From Mesocentrotus franciscanus (lineage: Eukaryota > Echinodermata > Echinoidea > Camarodonta > Strongylocentrotidae), in contig CP137671.1 of assembly GCA_037976565.1 (NCBI GenBank), positions 22,197,019-22,261,018 on the forward strand: DNA of 64,000 bases, written 5' to 3'. This document shows positions 47,904 through 57,029 of the stretch, piece by piece; positions within the stretch are counted from its first letter, which is position 1, and each line of letters begins with the position of its first letter. Under the pieces are notes generated by a model that worked only from the letters and a program-made list of their open reading frames with translations, did not search any database and was not told where the DNA came from. The position numbers and the translations under genes are program-made.

Positions 47904-47952
47904 ACCACACAATCTACCGGTAAACTTCATAAACAATGCCAGGTCATTGTAA

Positions 47953-48430
47953 GAACACAGAGGAGACTAACAATGTTGGATCCATTGAAAATAAAGATTT
48001 ACCCGCTCACTACTACACTGTCTCATTCCTATAGCCCTGATACAGGAATAACTTGGTTCCACAGGCAATCGGTTCGGTTTGTCGTCGGAAGAAACAACAA
48101 ATTTAAATTACGTCATTCTATGGATGTCGTCGCAGGGGAAGTTCCCTTCTTCAAGCGCAGTCTGTTCTTTTTTACTTTTTGATATCATGAACATTGGCAC
48201 ATCAATATCGAAACACTGAGGAGACTGATGATGTAGAATCCATTGGAAATAAAGATTAACCCTTGACGACTGAATCTCTCATTCCTGTAGGCTTGATACA
48301 GAAACTACTCGCGTCCTGCAGGCAATGGGTTCAGTCTGTTGTTACAATGAAACAAGAAATCTACAGACATCATTTCTTTGGATGTCATCTCAGGAGACGT
48401 TCCCTTCTGCAAGTTTAGTCCAGGCTTCAC
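47953..48430 (+). repeat. Tandem duplication of the DNAJC8 3' end, with two AATAAA signals
   Basis: Unit 1 (about 47953-48172) and unit 2 (about 48205-48424) share GAGGAGACT, AATCCATTG(A/G)AAATAAAGATT, TCTCATTCCT, TGATACAG, CAGGCAAT(C/G)GGTTC and GTTCCCTTCT in order. AATAAA lies at 47989-47994 and 48248-48253, so either unit could serve as the polyadenylation site. Divergence of roughly a quarter of positions suggests an old duplication. Confidence 0.85.
47989..47994 (+). terminator. DNAJC8: DNAJC8 polyadenylation signal 1
   Basis: This is the first AATAAA, 86 bases after the stop codon. Confidence 0.6.
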
Positions 48431-48447
48431 TGCTCCGTTTGTAAATA

Positions 48448-48624
48448 CAGTGAAACCTGTCTATAAAGACCACCCAAGGGAGACAAGAAAAGTGGTCTTC
48501 ATAGGCAGGTGGTCGTTATGTACAGGTTCCTTTAATACATGTTTCAAATGAATGAGAAACCATTTTTCAAGGGAAACAAAATGTGGTCTTTGTAGACAGG
48601 TGGTCACTAAAGCAGGTTTGACTG
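48448..48624 (-). mobile_element. Mariner-like MITE, copy 3, downstream of DNAJC8
   Basis: The ends CAGTGAAACCTG and CAGGTTTGACTG lie between TA dinucleotides. The interior is the inverse of copy 1 at 44748, for example CCATTTTTCAAGGGAAACAA. Confidence 0.85.
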
Positions 48625-49866
48625 TATATGACTTATTGAGTGCCATCTCCAAAAGGGAAGGAGGAGTTACTCTTTAATAGCAGCCTTTGTATTGATGAAT
48701 GGACAGATTCTAAACTATTGTATATTAACCTACGGTAGTTGTAATAAACTCTTTGGGATAGAGGAAATTACCTTGTTACATGTATATACATGTATATTGA
48801 ACCTTGTTTATATTAGGGCTAAAACACAGTAGAATATGAAGAAGTAAGACCAGCAAAATCACCTGTTTATAACGAGAGTTTGTTTTAACAACCTTTTTCA
48901 TAACAAGGTTCCACTGTAGTAAAATAGAGGAATCTTTCAATAAGAACCATTGTTCTAACAAACTTTCAGTACTGTTATAAACAAGGTGGTATGCTGATCC
49001 TAAATTTTGTATCTAATTTCTTGAAACCTTATATCACGGGATTGCAAAACAGCAAGGTTAGTTTCTACTCCCGATGAGTTTGTTATACGGAGGTTCCACC
49101 TTATTGCATTGTTCTATTATTTTGATCACATGGATTGTTGTTAGAACATGTCATTGTATATTTTATTATCTAGCTCAGTAGTAAACAGACTTTCATGTTC
49201 AAGTACTGTGCATGTAACTGAGAAGATTAGTACCCCTCTTCTGTGATTCATTTTGCCATTTTAATATTTTTTCTTCATCTGGTTGAATGATGAGGTCACG
49301 GTTTGCCATGGCTCTTTGATCTGTACTATTTATTGTATGTTGGGGCTGCCTCTCGTCAAAGGATAGCCATCATCCAAAGTGCCTGGCTTGGAAACTTCAT
49401 AGATTTCATGACCTTCTATGTTACAGATATAATGATGCACACTAGATATTAGCTATTGACCCATTAGCCCAGTGCTTTGTTCCGTTATAAAGGGAAAAGA
49501 AACTTGTTCCAAAATTAAACTACTAAGAAATAATCATAATTGGATTGGCAGAAACTTCACAAAAAGTCAAATAAATTTTGTAATTGAGTTGGTAATGTTT
49601 CATTTTTATCTGGTTCAAAATTGTTTTTATTTGGTAGTTCTGTGCTCAGATGTATTTCATTCATAGAATTTATTTCTAATGCCCCCCAATCTTAATTTGA
49701 GGAAAGGCAGAGAACAGCAGAGCAGAGCACTAATAATAACAAAAGCATGTCTTAGATAAGTAGTAATTCTCTTGGTTCTCTCTTGATAGCAGGAACTTCT
49801 TCCTGACCTCACATTAACGCTTCATATGCACACAACTATATGTCACATTGTATTTATTATGGGATA
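48625..49866. other. Intergenic DNA, nothing recognised
   Basis: This is AT-rich sequence. Phrases such as AACAAGGTT and GTTATAACGAG-like words around 48880-49090 (TTCATAACAAGGTTCC, GTTATACGGAGGTTCCACC) hint at one more decayed repeat but without clear ends. Confidence 0.35.
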
Positions 49867-49867
49867 G

Positions 49868-50118
49868 ATATCGTCGCGCGGGTGGCAGAAGGGCGTTAGC
49901 TCAAATTTCCTCAAACTTTTATAAAACTGACTTATTTCCGAAAAAAAATTGTGGCCGTGTTCTACTATAACATTTCTATTAGTCTCTTTAAGTTTTAAAC
50001 CAATTTTCGGCAGGAAAGTAGTTTAAATATAAAACAAATCTTTAAATGCGAATAATTTGAAAAGTAGATTTCGAGTCGCTCGCGCGCTTACGCCCTTCTG
50101 CCACCCGCGCGACGATAT
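49868..50118. mobile_element. Inverted-repeat MITE with unusually GC-rich, CpG-rich ends
   Basis: ATATCGTCGCGCGGGTGGCA plus GAAGGGCGT at the left is perfectly inverted at the right (ACGCCCTTC, then TGCCACCCGCGCGACGATAT), 29 bases in all. The 190-base centre is AT-rich. Length is 251 bp and it encodes nothing. Confidence 0.9.
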
Positions 50119-50432
50119 ACCAAAGGCTTCAAGATTGTTTAACTGTTTCCAGTGTGAGAATAATCAACAACTGTGTAAAATAGTTGTCATGGAGCTAATC
50201 AAGACCAGAAACTGGTAATTTTGCAAAGCCATTGTGTTGCACAAAGCAAACCTTCCGTCAACTAGTGTCTATCGTTTTTGTGCAAAATTGCAAGTGTGGC
50301 AAATGAGCGACTGTGCAGAGAGGCTGATAAAAGCAACCATTAAAAGTATTAAAAGACTATGTTTAAGGAAGCTTTGCTCGTAAAGGATACAGAGCCTCTG
50401 GACTAGAATATTTGAGTTCCTGTGGGGTGTTT

Positions 50433-50690
50433 CACAAAGATTCTAAGTCGAACTTAACTCTAAGTTGGACTTAAATAGTATGGAGAGCCATTTGTAGCCT
50501 TAAAATAAAATATATTCAAAAGACTTTTCATAAATTCCACATCAAGAACATAAAATATCCCTGATAATAGAAAATATGAATGATTTGAATCAACATTTTA
50601 TGCCTTGAAAAAAAACTTTTACAAAATATTTTCAAAGAAGCTAACAGCTTTCCATAATTTTTAAGTCCAACTCAGAGATACCCCCAGATG
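50433..50690. mobile_element. CAGGGGGGT inverted-repeat MITE, copy B
   Basis: GGGGTGTTTCACAAAGATTC, TCTAAGTTGGACTTAA and GGAGAGCCATTTGTAGCC at the left match copy A at 41051. The right arm (CCATAATTTTTAAGTCCAAC, then TCAGAGATACCCCCAG) has lost about 30 bases relative to copy A. Confidence 0.85.
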
Positions 50691-50834
50691 TTATAACATG
50701 GTGTACTGCTTCCTGTGAACTCCCTGAAAAATTTCTTTGTAATTCTGTCTGAATTGCTTAGGTAGTTTGTTTTGGTAAGATAGATACAAGGAAAGACCAA
50801 ACACCATGGAGCCGCATGTTGAAAACGATGTTAG

Positions 50835-50950
50835 AGAAAATGATGTTAAGTGTCGTAACAAACTCGAAATGCGTGGAACTAAGACTTACCATTGGTGTTT
50901 GTACAGATGTCTATTTTAAACTTTACTCGAATGCAGCCAGCTTCTGACAT
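50835..50950 (-). mobile_element. SINE 3' fragment
   Basis: The segment CGTAACAAACTCGAAATGCG through GAATGCAGCCAGCTTCTGA parallels the SINE body at about 43580-43680. No head is visible here. Confidence 0.45.
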
Positions 50951-51964
50951 CATTTTTTTTACAAACATAAAAGCTAATATCATTTTCAGATTACCACCCC
51001 TTATTTTTTAGAGAGGACTAAGAGGATGGTGGTCTACGTGAAGGGGCATTGCTGGGGGTAGGGTGATGGATTCCAAGCGGCAATGGATACCCCTCTAAAT
51101 GGGGCCCACTTCAGGCGAAAAATTTGAAAATGTCGAGCAGGTTGAGCGTTTATGTTGATGTGGGGGGGGTAATGAGTGGATAATTAAAAAAAATTGCACC
51201 TTTCATTTTTCCCTCCGGAAATGGAACACCTACAGCGATAAACAGTTAGTTTCCTTGCATAAACACTGTTTATCGGCGATAAACACTGTTTATCTCGATT
51301 ATTGGTCAACCGAGTGCTACGGTTGCCAGAGCTAAAGCTGGGGTATTCAAAGTCCTTTGGAAGTGCATAATGTTATTTATATAAGAACAGAGTACCGGTA
51401 TAGCTATGTAATTGCTATCAAACGGGTTGTCTTGCTGATGATTTCTCTTATTTTACCAGCAAGGCAACCTGGCAAGGGAACATTTGATATAAAGATTCAA
51501 AAGGCCCATATTTCAAACTACACTGTGTATGAATAATGTCCTATGTTTTGAAATTGATAAGATTTCTTGCAGAGACCATTCCTTGATTTCAACAGTTTGG
51601 TGGTTGATTGAGCCAATTTCATTTTTAAAATGCTCAAACATTCAACCGGAGATGGCGCAATCTAAAATCATAAATAGATGAAGTGGTAGTGCGCCATGGA
51701 CAGGGCGGCCAATGTGTGACGATGTAGCCACTGCTGCCCAGGCGCGGATCCAGGATTTCTTGGGGGGGGGGGCCCAAATGTGAAATTATGCGAGCCAAAT
51801 ATTGGTACGTAATGGTGACCAGCAGTGGCGTAATGAGCAAAAACGTTTTTTTTTTTGGGGGAGAGACAAAAATCTGCATCTCCCCACTCTTACATGCAGA
51901 CCCTGCTGAACGTTTTTCAAAGTGGGTGGGGGAGGCTAAAGTATTTACGTTCAGGTAGAGCGTA

Positions 51965-52500
51965 GCATAAATTGGCGTGGGGTCTAGGGGCAAAGCCCCT
52001 GGAAGCTCAGGGGTATGGGCATTTAATTACAGTCAGATGAGCATATTTTGATACCTTATTCATGACACTGGTAGGTCACTAATTGACGTGAGGTCCAGGG
52101 GGCGGAGCCCCCAGAAGCTCAGAGGATTTAGGCATTATATTACCGTCAGATTAGCACCCAGGGGTCCGCCTTAGGGCCCTAGGTGAGGTCCAGGGGACAG
52201 AGCCACCGGAAGTTCAGGGCTTTCAGGAATTTAATTATGTTCAGATGAGCATATCTTGATACCTTATTTGTGACACTGGCAGGTCACTAACTGGCGTGGG
52301 GTCCAGGGGGCGGAGCTCCCAGAAGCTCAGGGGTTTCAGGCATTAAATTACCGTCAGATGAGCATCCAGAGGCCCACCTAAGTGCCGTAGGTGGAATCTA
52401 GGGGGCAGAGCCCCCGGAAGCTCAGGGGTTTTAGGCATTCAATCACGGTCAGATAAGCATATTGTGATATCTTATTATTTTGTGACACTGGCAGGTCACT
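51965..52500 (+). repeat. Alternating tandem array of about 110-bp units inside copy C
   Basis: Five units each carry G(G/A)GGTCCAGGGG(G)C(G)GAGC(C)CC, GAAGCTCAG and CAGAT(G/T)AGCA. Alternate units end either in ATATTTTGATACCTTATT..GTGACACTGG.AGGTCACTA or in CC(A/C)GAGG-type sequence, which gives a higher-order period of about 210-220 bp. Confidence 0.8.
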
Positions 52501-52794
52501 ATTCTTCTTTCTTTCTCTTTTTCTTTCTCTTTAATATATTTTTCAAAAAAGTCGGGGGGAGCTCGAGGCCCCCAAGCCTGCCGTTCCGCGGGCCCTGACA
52601 TGTAGGCCTCTAAATAAGCATATTTTTTGCCTGACTGTAAATTTAGGAAATTGTCATTTTCCAACAAAGGCATAAAAAGTATTAATTTATTAAAAGGTGA
52701 GGAAAAAAACGCGGAAAATGTAATGTAAATGTAATGCAAAATCTGTAAATCACCGGTATCGAATTAGAAATAAACCACGTTTGAATTTCCCTTC

Positions 52795-53260
52795 TCTCTC
52801 TTTTAGGTTTGCTGGGGGAGGCAAGGGTCTTTCGGCCCCCTCCCCGATCCACACGTTGTTGGCGGGATTAATCGCAACTGATCTCCCCTTCTTTTCACCT
52901 TTTTCTTTTCTTCTTCCTCTTTTTTTGTTTTCTTTGAGCTCTCCCCTTTCCCTTCCTTCTCTCTTTTTGTTGGCGGGGGCAAGGGCCTTCCCCCCAATCC
53001 AAATTGCATTTGATTCCCCCCTTCTTTTCTTTTCTTCTTCCTCTTTTTTTCCTTCCCTTTATCTCCACTTTTTCTTTTTTCTTTCCCTTAATTCCTTCCT
53101 TCTCTCTTATATTTGCTGATGGGGAGGCAACAGCCTGGGAGGCAAGGCTCTTTCGCCCCCGATCTCCTTCTTTTCCCCTTATTTTCTTTCTTCTTTTTTC
53201 CCTTTCTCTTCTCTTTCCCTTTCCCTTCTTTTCCTTCTCTCTCTCTCTCTCTCTCCCTTT
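52795..53260. repeat. Pyrimidine-rich tandem repeats inside copy C
   Basis: TTGCTGGGGGAGGCAAGGGTC, TTGTTGGCGGGGGCAAGGG and TTTGCTGATGGGGAGGCAA each precede a TTTTC/TTCCT-rich block of about 150 bases. Ser/Phe/Leu- or Lys/Arg/Glu-rich frames crossing this are artefacts. Confidence 0.75.
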
Positions 53261-53320
53261 TTTGCGGGGGGGGGGGGGCAAGGCCCGCGCGTCTCCCCTG
53301 GATCCGCGCCTGCTGCTGTT

Positions 53321-54296
53321 TTGAAAAAAAGGTCTATATTTAGTAATAACAGGATGATCAGTAATATTGTGAGAAATGATGGTTAAACCATTCTATATAA
53401 TTATAAGCGAGCATATCTAAAGGTAAATTCATACAAGATACAAGAGGGGGTGGGAACTTGAGATTTAACCAAAAAAGAGAGACAAGTGAGGCTAAAGAAC
53501 ACATGTGTGAATTTAGTGATGATTATCCCGTAGCAGATGTGAGTTTTTGTGTGTGTGTGTGGGGGGGGGGTGCCTCGGGATGTGTCCCCCTTTTTTTCTG
53601 CTGCTGTCAGTGCTGTCAGCGCCTGTGCTTAGGATATCATCTAGACTGTTTGTTATAGATACATGTCCAATCCAATCCAATCTACAAAAAGCATTTCATA
53701 TAGCGCCTTTTTTTTACAGTTTCCTTTAAGTTCTTTGCTGCACCCATTGCTTCAAAAGTGTATACCCAGGCGTTGTATGTCCGGACAAGTTGTGTATCCG
53801 GACAGTTGATTTAAATGGGTGATTTGAAGAAGTTTAAATGCAACTTGATATTAGACAATGTATTAAAAGACAAATGTCCACGACGGTTAGTGCAATCTAA
53901 TAAATAAATAATGAAAGAGAAGGCTTTGTGTTTTTAAAGTGTGCGGAGTGCGGACACCCCCAATCATATTTGATAGTCCACTGAGAAATGAGAAATCATT
54001 GAGAAAATCAAAAAGGAACTCGTTCAGTTACCGACTTCATCTGAAGCAAAGTGAAGAGTTAGGGGAAAATAAAGGAATTCTTTTAAAGCAAACTTTTGTT
54101 TTCGCTGTGCTTTCCCTTACTAATTCACTAAACAGTAAAACTTACCTGAATATAGCTGTACGATGAATAGAATGCATGTCTATGTCCTATAAATCCACAG
54201 AGCTGTATAGAAGAAAAAAAGGGTATAATTTCATATTCCTTACTGAGAATAGTTATTCCTTTTATTTCGTTAATTACTTGTTATATACGTCTTTGT
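53321..54296. other. Intergenic stretch, nothing recognised
   Basis: It contains a GTGTGTG/G-run at 53550-53570 and a short ATATAGCGCCTTTT segment at 53699. No exon is supported. Confidence 0.4.
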
Positions 54297-55440
54297 TTGA
54301 AGGCGGTTGCTGTGATGTACTTGCGCGCATCTAGCTGGTGCGCAATTATTACCATTATCCATTATTACGTCACACTCCTTCTTTGGAATGGTATAGAGAT
54401 ATCGACTGCTACGAGAGGACTGGCTGTTTTTATACGCTCAAGGGAAATTTGCATCCTGCTATCACCCCGAGGCGCGCCTGGGTGCACTTTCCCGCGAGCC
54501 AGTATAGAAACAGCCAGTCGATATTCCTTTTATATGCCGAATTGACACAAAAATCTACCAAGAATTCTTACCTTATCCTTTTCTTGAGTAAAGATTGGTT
54601 AAAACATCACAGAAAATCTGAGACACTGTCTGTTAATCTTCGCTGGAAAAATGACTGAAAGTTTCAATCATTTGGGAATCGCAGACAAAAAGCACTGTAT
54701 GGTGTCCGCGCTCGCACAAAGACAATTTTTAACACGTAAACCAATGGGTATCGCAGCAAAATGTTACTATTTTCCTGGTAACCGGAATTTTGAGGAATCT
54801 CACTCTTGGACTATTGACCGTTTCTGGCATTTTTCGTTTCTTTACGGGAATGGCTAAAATCACATTTCGACCAATCAGATGGCTAGATTTCTAAAGAGAG
54901 GTATATAATGTGTTATAGTTGACGCGAAGAGTAACGTCTTTTCTGGGACAATAGCTATATAAACAATAATGAGCGGGTCTCAAAAGGCGCCTTGTATAAG
55001 TTCATTTATTTAAGGGGGAACCGGGGGGAGGATGTGTGTGTGTAGTTGTGTTTTTACAGACGTGTATCAATCAGATATGATTATTTACGTATGGGGACCG
55101 ACCTTTAACGTCACCATCCGAAAGACCATCCCCATACGGGGGGGGGGGTTAAGTATTCTTATACCATGGGGAAATTATGTACCCTTGAAAACCCAATTCA
55201 TTTCGATTATATATATTTATATACCTCACTTTAGAAATCTAGCCATCTGATTGGTCGAAATTGGAGTCGTGATTTCAAGCCATGCCCCACTCACAGGGAA
55301 TAGCAATAGCCCACAGGGAATAGTTTTTAAAAATGCCCTCATCCTCATCCTCCTGCGATCCCCATTGGTTTACGTGTTAAAATTGTCTTCGTGCGAGCGC
55401 GGACACCTGACATTACTTTGTGCGATGATTTAGTCGCTAC
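54297..55440. mobile_element. Large inverted-repeat element with a second hairpin inside its left half
   Basis: The arms at about 54693-54905 and 55215-55420 are inverted copies. The best blocks are GTGTCCGCGCTCGCAC, TTTTAACACGTAAACCAATG, and TTCGACCAATCAGATGGCTA continuing into GATTTCTAAAG. A separate hairpin at about 54395-54525 pairs GACTGGCTGTTTTTATA with TATAGAAACAGCCAGTC around CACCCCGAGGCGCGCC. No target duplication is found, so the outer limits are uncertain. Frames of 60-106 codons within it have no known domain. Confidence 0.6.
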
Positions 55441-55570
55441 ATTCAGTTTTTTTTAATTGTATTGCGCAGCGCAGACGACCGGCGATCTCGATTGTAGCTA
55501 GGCCTAGATCTACATGTAATGACGAGATGACGCTCCTTTGGAAATATAGAGATAAACCTGCTCTTTCATA

Positions 55571-56266
55571 CAGGCGCGGATCCACGGGGGGGGGGGGCGC
55601 CGGGCCCGGGCCCCCCCCCTTGGGCCGCCAAAAAAAAAAAAAGAACGCACACTGGAGAGAAACCTTTCAAGTGCAAATATTGTGAGAAGATATTCAACTT
55701 ATCTGGTAACTTAACCAAACACATAATAACTCTGGATATAACTGATTTAAAAAGACGTAATCATGCACTGCTTTCTATGGTCTCCATTGTGTTAGTAGAT
55801 GCCAGGAAAACATCACTTACGGGGGGTCAAAATAGCACCCCCCCCCCAAAAAAAAAAAAAAAAAAATCGCCTCGCCGCTACGCGGCTCGTGGAGGATGCT
55901 CTGCATCGTCATTGGGTCAAACTGTTTAAACTGTTACTTGATTTAAAAAGACGTTATCATGCACGGCTTTTTATGGTGACCATTGTGTTAGTAGATGCCA
56001 GGAAAACATCACTGACGGGGGTTCAAAATAGCCCCCCAAAAATTCGCCTCGCCGCTACGCGGCTCATGGACGATGCTCTGCATCGTCATGGGGTCAAACT
56101 GTTAAAACTGTTACTTGATTTAAAAAGACGTTATCATGCACGGCTTTTTATGGTTTCCATTGTGTTAGTAGATGCCAGGAAAACATCACTTACGGGGGTT
56201 CAAAATAGCACCCCCAAAAAATTACGAATTGGGCCCCCCTCCTGCCGCCGGCTGGATCCGCCCCTG
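55571..56266 (+). mobile_element. hAT-type element with GGATCC ends, copy D, with zinc-finger fragment
   Basis: The ends CAGGCGCGGATCCACG and CTGGATCCGCCCCTG are flanked by a perfect 8-bp duplication CTTTCATA (55563-55570, 56267-56274). Inside are a zinc-finger-coding remnant (55642-55734) and three tandem units of 177-196 bp beginning GATTTAAAAAGACG at 55744, 55940 and 56117. A 158-codon frame runs through the tandem units and shows no known domain. Confidence 0.93.
55642..55734 (+). pseudogene. Captured C2H2 zinc-finger segment inside copy D
   Basis: In one frame this encodes the Krüppel-type linker RTHTGEKPF, then C-x2-C (CKYC), the hydrophobic pattern F-x5-L and a first histidine (TKH) at the right spacing of 12. 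The expected second zinc-ligand histidine four positions on is Leu (CTG). The frame upstream is poly-A, and no start codon or other finger exists. This is a transposon-captured fragment of a host zinc-finger gene, probably non-functional. Confidence 0.8.
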
Positions 56267-56555
56267 CTTTCATAATTGTGACACCTCATTTTTTGAGTAT
56301 CACCTTCAGGTACACAAGCAATGAAGGTATGTATCTTGATTTTGAATTATATTACTTTGAAGTTTGACCAATTTGGCATGATCGCGCAATGCACGTAGAC
56401 TCCATAGGGATATAGATCTATGACTGTGCGTGTAATCTCAATGGCCAACTAAGCTACCCAGTACAAGTTTATCAACATAGAACCTCGATAGCGTAAACAA
56501 ACTTGATTACCATGATTGTAATTGTATTCTATGACCCTGTTTTCAGTATATAAAA

Positions 56556-56712
56556 GTTATGACTGCTTTAATATTCGAAGCATAGTTGTTTTTTGGGCTC
56601 TCGGGGAGGTTACATCGTGCTATCACCCCTCGGCACGCCTCGGGGTGATGGCACGATGTAACCTCCCTTTGAGCAATAAAAACAACTATGCCTCTCATAG
56701 CAGTCATTATTA
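56556..56712. repeat. 157-bp near-perfect palindrome
   Basis: TATGACTGCT...GCATAGTTGTTTTT...GGGAGGTTACATCGTGC-ATCACCCC and its inverse meet at a centre near CGGCACGCC with almost no loop. A shorter relative of the centre (ATCACCCCGAGGCGCGCC) is in the hairpin at 54460. It abuts the 3' tail of the LINE. Confidence 0.9.
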
Positions 56713-57029
56713 CTATAATATATATTTTATTTATTTTTTTTATTTTATTTATTCATTTTCCACATATGGGAAGGATCACCCTTTTCAGCTAAAAGCTGGT
56801 CTTCAAAGGGGTCCATCCACAAGATAAAAATACAAATTGTTGATAAAATACATTTGAAATATGATTACAATGATAAACAAGCAAACAAAAACAAACGAAA
56901 TTATTATATATACAAAAAACAAAAAAATGTGCAGGATAGGGAAAGAAAGGAACAAGGAATAGAGAGGCGAAAGAGAAAACCAAGTATAAAATTGTTGCGT
57001 ATAAAACAATCAAAACAGAATAAAACAAA

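Larger units (their letters stand above)
51739..53312 (+). mobile_element. Long hAT-type element with GGATCC ends, copy C
   Basis: The ends CAGGCGCGGATCCAG and CTGGATCCGCGCCTG are perfect 15-bp inverted repeats. The flanks CTGCTGCC (51731-51738) and CTGCTGTT (53313-53320) agree at six of eight bases. At 1574 bp it is the longest copy and holds two tandem arrays: about 110-bp units at 51965-52500 and pyrimidine-rich units at about 52795-53260. Open frames inside are low-complexity; no transposase is present. Confidence 0.85.
55515..56420 (-). mobile_element. Diverged copy of the 37836 element, split by copy D
   Basis: The sequences on both sides of copy D (about 55515-55570 and 56267-56420) align in inverse orientation with a continuous stretch near 37900-38060. 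Shared words include GGTGATACTCAA, AGGTGTCA, ATGAAAGAGCAG and GCGTCATCTCG. The outer ends are not sharply defined. Confidence 0.8.

Noticed and set aside
52781..53343. Ser/Phe/Leu-rich and Lys/Arg/Glu-rich frames of up to 128 codons
   Set aside because: They are low-complexity translations of the pyrimidine tract inside element copy C.
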